This document shows positions 24,493-32,215 of a DNA stretch of 35,320 nucleotides, piece by piece. Every line of letters begins with the position of its first letter. Within the stretch, counting starts at the first letter, position 1. Both the position numbers and the translations under genes were made by a program. A model generated the notes under the pieces. The model worked only from the letters and a program-made list of their open reading frames with translations, searched no databases and had not been told where the DNA came from. Source of the stretch: Bog-473 sp035552095 (GTDB lineage: Bacteria; Actinomycetota; Acidimicrobiia; Acidimicrobiales; RAAP-2); NCBI GenBank assembly GCA_035552095.1, contig DASZMA010000011.1, positions 1 to 35,320 on the forward strand. The letters run 5' to 3'.

Positions 24493-24529
24493 GAGTGATA
24501 TTCTCCCATTCGGAGCGACCCAGCGTCAA
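24493..24529 (-). promoter_or_regulatory. Promoter of leuA leader
   Basis: TTGACG (24524-24529) and GAGAAT (24500-24505) are 18 bases apart and repeat the hexamers of the leuB promoter. The -35 overlaps the stop codon of the upstream VOC gene, so the intergenic space is minimal. Confidence 0.65.
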
Positions 24530-24891
24530 GAGGTGGGGCCGTCGGCCCGGGGTGACCCGAATCTGATCAGGTTGCCGTCGACGTCGGTGTGGGCCGCTTC
24601 CCACACCCCGAATCCGGGATCGAAGAGATCGCTGGTCTGGCCCACCCCGGCCGCCACCCACTCGGCGTGCAGCGCATCGGCGTCGTCGACGGCGAAGTAC
24701 ACCGCGCCGCCGCCGGCGTCGGGGCCGTGGTCCGGCGTCAACGCGAAATGCAGGTTGAAACCGTCCCGGGTGGCGGTGGCGTAGCCCTCACCGTGCCTGT
24801 GCACCGCGAAGCCGAGCGCCTCATAGTGCTGCTGCATCCGTTGCAGGTCGGCGGTGGAAAGGATGGGGGCGAGGCTGCGGAACGTGGCCAT
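24526..24891 (-). CDS. VOC (glyoxalase-fold) family protein
   Basis: The 121-residue protein is a single VOC domain made of two beta-alpha-beta-beta-beta units: L-A-P-I-L-S-T-A-D-L-Q-R-M-Q-Q-H-Y-E-A-L-G-F at the start, V-Y-F-A-V-D-D-A-D-A-L-H-A-E-W opening the second unit, and D-V-D-G-N-L-I-R-F-G at the end. No second metal set is clear, so it may be a bleomycin-resistance-like binding protein or an enzyme with unknown substrate. A TAGCGT hexamer 8 bases before the ATG and no ribosome binding site suggest a leaderless mRNA. It is divergent from the small membrane protein gene, starts 24 bases apart. Confidence 0.8.
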   Translation of the reverse strand: MATFRSLAPILSTADLQRMQQHYEALGFAVHRHGEGYATATRDGFNLHFALTPDHGPDAGGGAVYFAVDDADALHAEWVAAGVGQTSDLFDPGFGVWEAAHTDVDGNLIRFGSPRADGPTS

Positions 24892-24899
24892 GGTGCTGC

Positions 24900-24909
24900 A
24901 CGCTACCGT
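24900..24909. promoter_or_regulatory. Symmetric bidirectional promoter, shared -10 bases
   Basis: TAGCGT on the minus strand (24900-24905) and TACCGT on the plus strand (24904-24909) are both TAnnnT -10 hexamers and share the same two base pairs TA at 24904-24905. They lie 8 and 6 bases before the divergent ATGs, so both mRNAs would be leaderless. Confidence 0.5.
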
Positions 24910-24915
24910 TGGGCC

Positions 24916-25074
24916 ATGCGCCGCCTCCTGGTCATCATCGTCGTGGCGGCCCTGGTAGCCCTGGTGCGTCAGCTCCTGCTGGACCGGTCACCCCAGCGCG
25001 GCCTGCACGGGGCGGACCCGGTGATCGGCAGCCTCGACACCTGGCCGGCCGTGCCCCGCCGCCCGGCCGCCTGA
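24916..25074 (+). CDS. Small single-span membrane protein
   Basis: This 52-residue protein has a hydrophobic stretch of about residues 4-20 (L-L-V-I-I-V-V-A-A-L-V-A-L-V) after a basic start, then a short soluble tail ending D-T-W-P-A-V-P-R-R-P-A-A. Very small proteins with one membrane helix and a W-P-x-V-P-x-x-P tail seem familiar from other actinobacteria, but I know no function. The start is chosen because an apparent -10 (TACCGT) lies 6 bases before the ATG and the charged-hydrophobic pattern begins there. It is divergent from the VOC gene and 25 bases before the next GNAT gene. Confidence 0.6.
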   Translation: MRRLLVIIVVAALVALVRQLLLDRSPQRGLHGADPVIGSLDTWPAVPRRPAA

Positions 25075-25099
25075 CCGGGACCCACCTGCCCCAGTACGC

Positions 25100-25654
25100 G
25101 TGGAGAATCCACTGCTGCCTGTCGAGTATCTCGACGCTACCCCCAGCGACGCGGACTCGATCGCCGCGCTCCATACGGACAGCTGGCGACGGCACTACCG
25201 AGGTGCCTATCTGGACTCCTACCTCGACGGGGACGTTGTGGTCGATCGCCAAGCGGTATGGCGAAGTCGACTGGTCCAGCCTGGGACACTCCAATTCACG
25301 GTGATCGCCCGGGAGGGAGACGAGGTCCTCGGGTTCGCGCACACGATCTTGGACGAAGACCCTCTCTGGGGCTCCCTATTGGAGAACCTCCATGTCAGGA
25401 GTGAGCTGAAGAGATCCGGCATCGGTTCACGACTTCTGTCGGAGACCGCCCAGAGGCTTATTCGACTCCGACCCGGAGGGTCACTGCACCTTTGGGTGCT
25501 CCAGCAGAACAAAGCGGCGCAAGCTTTCTACGACGCCCTGGGAGGCGAGCGAGTTGAGACGAAGCTGCGCGGTCCGTTTCCCGGCGGCGGACGGGCCATG
25601 AGTCATCGCTACCACTGGGCCGACTCAGCTCAACTTTGGGCCGGCCCGGGGTAA
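25100..25654 (+). CDS. GNAT acetyltransferase
   Basis: The 184-residue protein is a GNAT domain with A-D-S-I-A-A-L-H-T-D-S-W-R at the start, V-L-G-F-A-H-T, L-E-N-L-H-V and the acetyl-CoA loop K-R-S-G-I-G-S-R-L-L, followed by L-H-L-W-V-L-Q-Q-N-K-A-A-Q-A-F-Y-D-A-L-G-G. The W-V-L-x-x-N-x-x-A-x-x-F-Y form resembles peptide N-acetyltransferases of the RimI type, but the acceptor is unknown. The start is a GTG with no ribosome binding site, so the exact N-terminus is uncertain. Codon use is less GC-rich than in its neighbours, which may indicate a later arrival. Confidence 0.75.
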   Translation: MENPLLPVEYLDATPSDADSIAALHTDSWRRHYRGAYLDSYLDGDVVVDRQAVWRSRLVQPGTLQFTVIAREGDEVLGFAHTILDEDPLWGSLLENLHVRSELKRSGIGSRLLSETAQRLIRLRPGGSLHLWVLQQNKAAQAFYDALGGERVETKLRGPFPGGGRAMSHRYHWADSAQLWAGPG

Positions 25655-25702
25655 CCCGGCCAGCCTGCTGTCTTCAGACTCCACCCAAACCGGTAGGCCG
25701 GC

Positions 25703-27274
25703 TTAAAGGCTGACCCGGTGGACGTCGAGGATGCCCTCGTCGCCCCGGAGCTGGTCGACCACCAGGTCGGGTGGGAACGACGTGGTGGAGATGACCATCA
25801 TGGCCGTGGCCGACGTGGGGCTGGGCCCGACCGCCATGGAGGAGATGGAAATGCCGGCTTCGCCCAGCGCGGTGCCCACCATCCCGATCATGCCGGGACG
25901 GTCGTCGTTGCGCACCACCAACATGTGCGGTGACGGCGCCACCTCGACGACGTGGTCGTCCACCATCACGACCCGTGGTTCACTCCGGTGACCGGCTGAG
26001 CTCAGCGTCCCGGCGACCGAGTGGGAGGCCGAACGCAGCGTGATGAGTGACTTGTAGTCCAGCGAGGTAGCGGTTGAGATCTCACGCACCACGAGCCCGC
26101 GCTGCTCGGCCAGTTGCGGGGCGTTGACGTAGGACACCGGGTCCTCGGTCGAGCCGGCGAAGATTCCCTTCAGCGCGGAGAGGGTGAGGATGCCGGTGCT
26201 CACCCCGGCCAGCTCGCCCTGGCACTCGATCTCCAGGCCGTCGGGCAGGCCGTCGTGGAGGCAGGCGAAGAAACGGCCCAACTGCTCGGCCAACGGCATG
26301 AAGGGCCGCACCAGGTCTGACACATCGCTGGCGGCCACGTTGACGGCGTAGGGCACGAAGTCCCCGGCCAACGAGAGCAGGACCTGCTCCGCGATGGTCA
26401 CGCCGGCCTTGTCCTGGGCCTCCTCGGTCGACGCGCCCAGATGGGGTGAGACCACCACCTGGGGCAGATCGAACAGCGGCGACTCGGTGCAGGGCTCCTT
26501 GGCGAACACATCGAGCCCGGCGCCGGCCACGATGCCGTCGCGGATGGCCTCGGCCAACGCCTCCTCATCGACAATGCCGCCACGGGCCGTGTTGATGATG
26601 CGGATGCCGGGCTTGGCCTTGGCCAGCAGGTCACGGCCGAAGAGGCCAATGGTCTCAGGGGTCTTGGGCGTGTGGATGGAGACGAAATCAGCTTCGCCCA
26701 CCAGATCCTCAATGCTGACCAGGCGCACCCCCATGGCCTTGGCCCGCTCGGGAGAGACGAAGGGGTCGTACCCGATCAGCTCCATGCCGAAAGCCAGGGC
26801 GCGTTGGGCCACCAACGAGCCGGCCCGGCCCAGGCCGACCACGCCCAACACCTTGCCGTGCAGCTCGACGCCCTCCCACTTGGAGCGCTCCCAGCGCCCT
26901 GCCACCAGCGCGGCGTGCGCCTGGGGGATGTTGCGGGCCTGCGCCAGCAGCAGCGCCATGGCCTGCTCGGCCACCGAGAGGATGTTGGAGGTGGGGGCGT
27001 TGACCACCATGACGCCGCGCTCGGTGGCCGCGGTGACATCGACGTTGTCCAGCCCGACGCCGGCCCGGCCGACCACCTGCAGGGTCGTCCCCGCCGCCAG
27101 CACCTCGGGGGTGACCTGGGTGGACGAGCGGATGATGAGAGCGTGCGCCCCAACGATGGCGCCCAAGAGCTCCTCAGGGGTCAGGCCCTCCTGGACATCG
27201 ACCTCGTGACCGGCATGGGCCAGGAGGTCCAGACCGCTCTGGGCGATCTTCTCCGTTACTAGAACTCGTGCCAC
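25703..27274 (-). CDS. serA: D-3-phosphoglycerate dehydrogenase
   Basis: The 523-residue enzyme oxidises 3-phosphoglycerate in the first step of serine synthesis. It is the long type of Actinomycetota: substrate and NAD domains with V-V-G-L-G-R-A-G (NAD loop), I-N-T-A-R-G-G with the substrate Arg, and S-P-H-L-G-A-S-T with the catalytic His; then an intervening ASB-type domain (about 320-450) and a C-terminal ACT domain for serine feedback. The GTG at 27274 follows AGGAG by about 10 bases. It is 46 bases after the aminotransferase gene on the same strand and near divergent serC. Confidence 0.94.
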   Translation of the reverse strand: MARVLVTEKIAQSGLDLLAHAGHEVDVQEGLTPEELLGAIVGAHALIIRSSTQVTPEVLAAGTTLQVVGRAGVGLDNVDVTAATERGVMVVNAPTSNILSVAEQAMALLLAQARNIPQAHAALVAGRWERSKWEGVELHGKVLGVVGLGRAGSLVAQRALAFGMELIGYDPFVSPERAKAMGVRLVSIEDLVGEADFVSIHTPKTPETIGLFGRDLLAKAKPGIRIINTARGGIVDEEALAEAIRDGIVAGAGLDVFAKEPCTESPLFDLPQVVVSPHLGASTEEAQDKAGVTIAEQVLLSLAGDFVPYAVNVAASDVSDLVRPFMPLAEQLGRFFACLHDGLPDGLEIECQGELAGVSTGILTLSALKGIFAGSTEDPVSYVNAPQLAEQRGLVVREISTATSLDYKSLITLRSASHSVAGTLSSAGHRSEPRVVMVDDHVVEVAPSPHMLVVRNDDRPGMIGMVGTALGEAGISISSMAVGPSPTSATAMMVISTTSFPPDLVVDQLRGDEGILDVHRVSL

Positions 27275-27320
27275 CGCAGTGGTCTCCTCACTCCCCCGCT
27301 GGTTGAAAACTGGTTGAAAA

Positions 27321-28562
27321 TCAGTCTTGCGCTTCGGCGAACAATGAAGCTAACCGGGAAACCCCCTCAACCAGGTCGTCGTCGCCCAGCGCGTAGGACA
27401 TGCGGAAAAACCCCGGCGCGCCGAAGGCCTCGCCCGGGACCACCGCCACCTTGGCCTCGTTGATACACACCTCGGCCAGCTCGGCACTGGTGGTGGGCCG
27501 CTGCCCCCGCAGCGACTTGCCCAGCAGCCCTTTGACCGAAGGGAAGGCGTAGAACGCCCCCTCCGGCTCAATGCAGACGATCCCGTCGATCTCGTTGAGC
27601 ATTTTGAAGATGGTCTGACGCCGGCGGTCGAAGGCGGCGCGCATCATGGCCACGTCGTCCAACCCGCCGGCCACGCCGGCCAGCGCGGCCCGTTGGGACA
27701 CGTTGGAGACGTTCGAAGTCTCATGGCTCTGAATGTTGGTGGCCGCCGTGATCATGTCGGTCGGGCCGATCAGCCACCCGACCCGCCACCCGGTCATGGC
27801 GTAGGTCTTGGCCACGCCGTTGGCCACCAGGCAGCGGTCGGCCAGTTCGGGCACCAGCACCGGCATGGAGTGGTGCTCGGCGTCGCCGTAGACCAGGTGC
27901 TCGTAGATCTCATCGGTCAGGACCCAGAGGCCCCGCTCGACGGCCCAGCGCCCGATGGCCTCGATCTCGTCCTTGCGGTACACGGCCCCGGTGGGGTTGG
28001 AGGGGGAGACGAAGAGCAGGGCCTTGGTGCGCGGTGTGCGCGCCGCCTCCAACTCCTCGACGGTGGAGCGGAACCCGCTCTTCTCATCAGAGGACACAAT
28101 GACCGGCACCCCACCGGCCAGGGCGATCGACTCGGGGTACGTGGTCCAGAAGGGGGCCAGCACCAGGACCTCGTCGCCCGGGTCGCACAGCACAGCGAAC
28201 GCGTTGGCGATGGCCTGCTTGCCGCCGTTGGTGACCAGGACCTGCTGGGCCGTGACCGAGAATCCCGAGTCCCGCAGGGTCTTGGCCGCGATGGCCTCCC
28301 GGAGGACGGGCAGCCCCCCGGTCGGGGTGTAGCGGTGGTTGGCCGGGTCCAGGCAGGCGGCGACGGCGGCCTCGACAATGTGGGCCGGCGTCGGGAAGTC
28401 CGGCTCGCCGGCCCCGAAGCCGATGACGTTCTCACCGGCGGCCTGGAGGGCCTTGGCCTTGGCGTCGACAGCCAGCGTGGCCGACGGCGCGACGGCCGCC
28501 GCTCGGCGCGAGACCCGGCGAAATTCGGTGGCGGTGGCGGGAGTGGTCGTCACGGATGCCAT
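27321..28562 (-). CDS. Class I PLP aminotransferase, aspartate aminotransferase-like
   Basis: The 413-residue fold-type I enzyme has V-I-G-F-G-A-G-E-P-D-F-P-T-P (47-60), T-N-G-G-K-Q-A at 111-117, S-P-S-N-P-T-G-A-V-Y near 187-195 and the PLP Lys252 in N-G-V-A-K-T-Y-A-M-T-G-W-R. It belongs to the I-gamma aspartate aminotransferase group common in actinobacteria. It lies immediately upstream of serA. The ATG at 28562 matches relatives that begin shortly before R-R-V-S-x-R, but it overlaps the serC ATG on the other strand; upstream in-frame ATGs inside serC are alternatives, so the start is uncertain. Confidence 0.88.
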   Translation of the reverse strand: MASVTTTPATATEFRRVSRRAAAVAPSATLAVDAKAKALQAAGENVIGFGAGEPDFPTPAHIVEAAVAACLDPANHRYTPTGGLPVLREAIAAKTLRDSGFSVTAQQVLVTNGGKQAIANAFAVLCDPGDEVLVLAPFWTTYPESIALAGGVPVIVSSDEKSGFRSTVEELEAARTPRTKALLFVSPSNPTGAVYRKDEIEAIGRWAVERGLWVLTDEIYEHLVYGDAEHHSMPVLVPELADRCLVANGVAKTYAMTGWRVGWLIGPTDMITAATNIQSHETSNVSNVSQRAALAGVAGGLDDVAMMRAAFDRRRQTIFKMLNEIDGIVCIEPEGAFYAFPSVKGLLGKSLRGQRPTTSAELAEVCINEAKVAVVPGEAFGAPGFFRMSYALGDDDLVEGVSRLASLFAEAQD

Positions 28563-29715
28563 GATCTCATACGTGCCAGACACCCCCGACATCACCATTC
28601 CCGCCTCCCTCCGGCCGGCCGACGGCCGCTTCGGAGCGGGCCCTTCGAAGGTCCGTCCCGAGCAGATCGCCGCGCTTTCCGAGGTGGCCACCACCTACAT
28701 GGGCACCAGCCACCGCCAGAAGACCGTGAAGTCTCAGGTGGGCCGGGTACGCCAGGGATTCAGGGACCTGTTCTCCCTTCCCGACGGCTACGAAGTGGTG
28801 CTCGGCAACGGGGGGACCACCTGCTTCTGGGACGCCGCCACCTTCGGGCTGATCGAAGCCCAGAGCCAGCACCTGAGCTTCGGCGAGTTCTCCTCCAAGT
28901 TCGCCACTTGCGCCGCCGCCGCCCCCCACCTGAAGGACCCCCAGATCATTGAGTCCGCCGTGGGGACCCATCCGCTGCCGGTGGCGGACAGCTCGGTGGA
29001 CCTCTACGCCCTGACCCACAACGAGACCTCAACCGGGGTAGCGATGCCCATCCGCCGGCCCCAGGGGGCTGCGCTCCCAGCCGACGGGGGCGGACTGGTG
29101 GCGGTGGACGCCACTTCGGGTGCCGGCGGCCTGCGGGTCGACCCGGCCGAGTTCGACACCTACTACCTGGCCCCGCAGAAGTGCTTCGCCGGTGACGGCG
29201 GGCTGTGGATCGCCCTGATGTCGCCGCCCGCCCTGGAGCGGGTGGAGCGCATCGCCGCCTCGGGCCGCTGGATCCCCACCTTCCTCGATCTCAAGACGGC
29301 GGTGGACAACTCGGTGCTGGACCAGACCTACAACACCCCGGCCCTGGCCACCATCTACCTGCTGGCCGAGCAGCTCGACTGGATGAACGCCAACGGCGGC
29401 CTGGAGTGGACGGCGACGCGCTGCGACCGCTCGGCCGAGATCCTCTACACCTGGGCCGAGCAGTCCGACTTCGCCCGGCCGTTTGTGGACAACCCCCAAC
29501 AGCGCAGCCACGTGGTGGGCACCATCGACTTCGTCGACGCCGTGGATGCCGCGGCCGTGGCGGCCGTGCTCCGGGCCAATGGCATCGTCGACACCGAGCC
29601 CTACCGCAAGCTAGGCCGGAACCAGCTGCGCATCGCCATGTTCCCCGCCATTGAGTCCGACGACATCGCCTCGCTCTGCGCCTGCATCAACTACGTGGTG
29701 GGCGCGCTGGCCTGA
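28561..29715 (+). CDS. serC: Phosphoserine aminotransferase
   Basis: The 384-residue enzyme makes 3-phosphoserine from 3-phosphohydroxypyruvate and glutamate. It closely follows the actinobacterial SerC type: D-G-R-F-G-A-G-P-S-K-V-R (21-32), G-T-S-H-R-Q, L-G-N-G-G-T-T-C-F-W-D-A-A, A-H/T-H-N-E-T-S-T-G-V and the PLP Lys207 in A-P-Q-K-C-F-A, ending with I-V-D-T-E-P-Y-R-K-L-G-R-N-Q-L-R. The ATG at 28561 overlaps the start codon of the divergent aminotransferase; a GTG at 28573 is an alternative. Together with serA it gives two of three serine-synthesis steps; the phosphatase is not here. Confidence 0.94.
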   Translation: MISYVPDTPDITIPASLRPADGRFGAGPSKVRPEQIAALSEVATTYMGTSHRQKTVKSQVGRVRQGFRDLFSLPDGYEVVLGNGGTTCFWDAATFGLIEAQSQHLSFGEFSSKFATCAAAAPHLKDPQIIESAVGTHPLPVADSSVDLYALTHNETSTGVAMPIRRPQGAALPADGGGLVAVDATSGAGGLRVDPAEFDTYYLAPQKCFAGDGGLWIALMSPPALERVERIAASGRWIPTFLDLKTAVDNSVLDQTYNTPALATIYLLAEQLDWMNANGGLEWTATRCDRSAEILYTWAEQSDFARPFVDNPQQRSHVVGTIDFVDAVDAAAVAAVLRANGIVDTEPYRKLGRNQLRIAMFPAIESDDIASLCACINYVVGALA

Positions 29716-29728
29716 TCAGGCCAGCGCG
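29703..29728. terminator. Perfect palindrome at convergent stops of serC and SDR
   Basis: Two perfect 13-base arms meet exactly between the TGA of serC (29713-29715) and that of the convergent SDR gene (29716-29718); each arm holds the last codons of one gene (both proteins end A-L-A). A transcript from either side would fold a GC-rich hairpin with a GATC turn. There is no T run, so termination would depend on the stem alone. Confidence 0.5.
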
Positions 29729-30588
29729 AAGCCGGCAGAAGCCAGCAACTTCTCGCTCTCCTCCCACAGACGGGCGGCCTGCGCGTCATCACGAGCCGGC
29801 CGGCTCATGTGGCCGGGCTTGCGCCGCACCCAGTAGACGCCCGTCTTGCCGTCCACCTGGGGCGAACTGGCCACGAAGATGGAGGTTTTGGCTCCCGCCT
29901 GCGCGCTGATCTCGAACGGCCGTACCGCTTTGAGGCCAAGTCCCATCAGCCCGTTCAGGTCACCGTCCATCCCGAAGCCGCTGCGCACCGGGCCGGGGTG
30001 CACGGCGTTGGCCGTCACCCCCGTCCCGGCCAGACGCTTGGCCAACTCCCTGGTGAACAGGAGGTTGGCCAGCTTGGAGTGGGTGTAGGCCGACATAGCC
30101 TCGTACCGCTTCTCGCTTTGCAGGTCGTCGAAGCGGATGCCCTGCCAGGCCGCATGATGGCCGACCGAGGTCAGATTCACGACGCGGGCCGGCGCGCTGG
30201 CCTTGAGTCGCTCGACCAACTGGCCGGTCAAGAAGAACGGGCCGAGATGGTTGACCCCGAAGGTCTGCTCGAACCCCTGCTGGGTCAGTTGCCGGTCCGA
30301 CCAGGTACCGCCGGCGTTGTTGACCAGGACATCGAGACGGTCCCAGCGACTCAGGATGTCAGCCGCCGCCGCCTGCACCGAACCGAGGTCGGCCAGGTCG
30401 AGGGCGACCAGGTGGACCTCATCGTTGCCGCTGCGCTGCTTGACCTCGGCCGCGGCCGCGGCCGCCTTCTCCTGGTTGCGGCAGGCCAACACCGTGGTGG
30501 CACCCAGCGTGGCCAAACCGACCGCGGTTTCCTTGCCGATGCCGATGTTGCTCCCGGTGATGACGACGACCTTGCCTTGCATGCTCAT
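29716..30588 (-). CDS. Short-chain dehydrogenase, retinol dehydrogenase-like
   Basis: The 290-residue Rossmann enzyme has the classical SDR motifs: T-G-S-N-I-G-I-G at 11-18, N-N-A-G at 90-93, Ser141 and the Y-T-H-S-K motif with Tyr168 and Lys172, then N-A-V-H-P-G-P-V. The long V-N-L-T-S-V-G-H-H and F-x-V-N-H-L-G-x-F-F-L-T segments are typical of the retinol dehydrogenase/WW-oxidoreductase-like group that uses NADP(H). The substrate is unknown. It is the third gene in a row after a cupin and a DUF2277 gene on the same strand, and converges on serC. Confidence 0.88.
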   Translation of the reverse strand: MSMQGKVVVITGSNIGIGKETAVGLATLGATTVLACRNQEKAAAAAAEVKQRSGNDEVHLVALDLADLGSVQAAAADILSRWDRLDVLVNNAGGTWSDRQLTQQGFEQTFGVNHLGPFFLTGQLVERLKASAPARVVNLTSVGHHAAWQGIRFDDLQSEKRYEAMSAYTHSKLANLLFTRELAKRLAGTGVTANAVHPGPVRSGFGMDGDLNGLMGLGLKAVRPFEISAQAGAKTSIFVASSPQVDGKTGVYWVRRKPGHMSRPARDDAQAARLWEESEKLLASAGFALA

Positions 30589-30651
30589 GGCCGAGTTCTT
30601 AGTCCACGGCGGCGTAGGGTTTCACCTCCCGCCGGGTGGCGCCGGCGATCC

Positions 30652-30906
30652 TCAGGCGGTCCGCTGGGCGATGCGACGGAGCGGAGGCAGGGTGGGGGGA
30701 GGTTGCTGTCTCGGCGGCAGCCCGGACAGCAGCTCGACGGTGGCCGCCGTGACCAGACGCACGGCGCGCTCGAAGGCCTCCTCGGTGTGGACGGAGGTGG
30801 ACTGCACGCCACTGACCTTGCGGACGTACTGGCGCGCGGCCGCTTCCATTTCCTCCATGGTGGCTTGGGGCTCCAGGCCCCTGAGGGTGGTGATATTCCG
30901 GCACAT
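30652..30906 (-). CDS. DUF2277 family protein
   Basis: The 84-residue protein begins M-C-R-N-I-T-T-L and continues with E-P-x-A-T, A-A-R-Q-Y-V-R-K-V-S-G and N/T-E-E-A-F-E-R-A-V, the hallmark run of DUF2277, a family of about 90 residues with no known role. The tail is Pro- and Arg-rich. It lies between the cupin gene (26 bases upstream) and the SDR gene (63 bases downstream), all on the minus strand, so co-transcription is likely. No operator or promoter of its own was found. Confidence 0.85.
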   Translation of the reverse strand: MCRNITTLRGLEPQATMEEMEAAARQYVRKVSGVQSTSVHTEEAFERAVRLVTAATVELLSGLPPRQQPPPTLPPLRRIAQRTA

Positions 30907-30932
30907 GGCCCCAGGCTATGCCGGGAGCGGGC

Positions 30933-31280
30933 TCAACTCTCCGTGAGGTGGGCGAGCCCGGGGATCTGGAGGCGGACCGGGTAGTCGGCGATGACGGCCC
31001 GGCAGGGCCCGGTCGGGGTGACCGAGTGCGGGGTGTCCGGTGGCACCACCACCGCGCTCCCTGCCGTCACCGTGCGCTCCACCCCGTCCACGGTGATCCG
31101 CAGTTCACCCTCGACGACGTTCCACACTTCCTCTTGGACATGGTGGTGCTCATGCAGCGGAGTCGCACCCTCGGCGATGTCATAGAGCGCGAAGGTCATG
31201 TTCTCGGCGTGGAAGAACCGCCCGCTCCATCCGGGCAGTGGCTCGCCTGACAGCATGTCCGCCGGGTCGATGAAGGGCAT
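30933..31280 (-). CDS. Cupin-domain protein
   Basis: The 115-residue single cupin has the first metal motif H-E-H-H-H-V-Q-E-E-V-W-N-V-V-E-G and the second P-P-D-T-P-H-S-V, so a bound divalent metal is expected. Such small cupins act as dioxygenases, isomerases or sensors; this one cannot be placed. A TACCTT hexamer five bases before the ATG and no ribosome binding site suggest a leaderless start, making it the first gene of the cupin-DUF2277-SDR set. Confidence 0.82.
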   Translation of the reverse strand: MPFIDPADMLSGEPLPGWSGRFFHAENMTFALYDIAEGATPLHEHHHVQEEVWNVVEGELRITVDGVERTVTAGSAVVVPPDTPHSVTPTGPCRAVIADYPVRLQIPGLAHLTES

Positions 31281-31322
31281 GGGAAAAGGTAGCTCAGCCC
31301 GATGCCGACGGCTCCGGCCGGT

Positions 31323-32198
31323 TCAGGTGGCGAAGGCCTCGACGGCCCGCTCCACCAGGACATCGCCGGACACGCTGCGAGCCCCGATGACCACCTGCGG
31401 CGGCCCACCACGGCCACCGGGGCTGTCATTGAGCGGGATATCGGACCGCACGGTGCCCGACATCGACTCCGCGTCGATACCGAAGGTCACCCCCGGCGCG
31501 ATCCCGATGGTGATGTCCGCCGAGACGGCCCGCACCTGCAGGTTGCCCGAGGCGTAGGACAGCACCCGCACGTCACCCGACACCCCCACGATCTTGACGT
31601 CACCCACCACGTGACCCAACCTCACGTCACCCGACGATGACCGCACTTCTACCCGGCCGGCCGCCGACCCGACCTCGACGTCGCCCGACGCCGTGCTGCA
31701 CGAAGTGCGCCCCCCGACCCGGCCCGCCCGGATGTCGCCCGACGCTGACTGCATGTGGAGATTCCCCTTGACGGTGTCGATGGAAAAGTCGCCGCTGGCC
31801 GTCTTGACCAGCAGGTCGCCGTCGATCTCGTCCGCGTTGAGATCGCCGTTGGCCGTCTTGACATTGGCCTCGCCGAGAGAGCCGTTCAGCTCAATGTCGG
31901 CCGATGCCGTGCTGATGTCGATGTCCGTGCCCGGCGGCGTTTCGATCCGCACCGTCACGGCGTTGCGGCGACTGAACTTCATGCCGTGCCGCTGCGGGAC
32001 CTTGACCACCAGGACCTGGCGGTCACCCGCCGGTCGGCATTCGACCACGGCCCGCTCAATGAGCTCGTCGGCCCCTTCGGTGTGTGCTTCGAGTGAGACC
32101 TCAGTGGTCGCTCCCGGGCGGGCGGTGATGCTCACCAGGCCGACTCCGTTCTGGACCACCAGGAGGACCTTTCCCTCGGTTGGAAATGATCGTTGCAT
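31323..32198 (-). CDS. DUF4097 family beta-strand repeat protein
   Basis: The 291-residue protein is built from repeated beta turns: S-A-D-I, N-G-D-L, S-G-D-F, S-G-D-I, S-G-D-V and S-G-D-V-R occur at about 15-20 residue intervals between residues 100 and 215, the signature of DUF4097 (adhesin-like right-handed beta repeats). No signal peptide or anchor is seen, so it is probably cytoplasmic. I chose the ATG at 32198 because AGAGAGGA lies shortly before it. It starts 17 bases after the RHH gene ends, a pair that suggests a common job, perhaps sensing or sequestering the regulator. The function is unknown. Confidence 0.82.
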   Translation of the reverse strand: MQRSFPTEGKVLLVVQNGVGLVSITARPGATTEVSLEAHTEGADELIERAVVECRPAGDRQVLVVKVPQRHGMKFSRRNAVTVRIETPPGTDIDISTASADIELNGSLGEANVKTANGDLNADEIDGDLLVKTASGDFSIDTVKGNLHMQSASGDIRAGRVGGRTSCSTASGDVEVGSAAGRVEVRSSSGDVRLGHVVGDVKIVGVSGDVRVLSYASGNLQVRAVSADITIGIAPGVTFGIDAESMSGTVRSDIPLNDSPGGRGGPPQVVIGARSVSGDVLVERAVEAFAT

Positions 32199-32215
32199 AG
32201 TGGAGTTCCTCTCTC

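Noticed and set aside
25656..25702. CCGGCC/GGCCGG arms as a terminator between the GNAT gene and serA
   Set aside because: The arms are only six bases and the loop about 35 bases, and there is no T run.
27693..28952. Plus-strand frame of 419 codons across the aminotransferase and serC
   Set aside because: Composition is that of antisense frames (Gly/Arg/His/Asp) and it crosses two well-supported genes.
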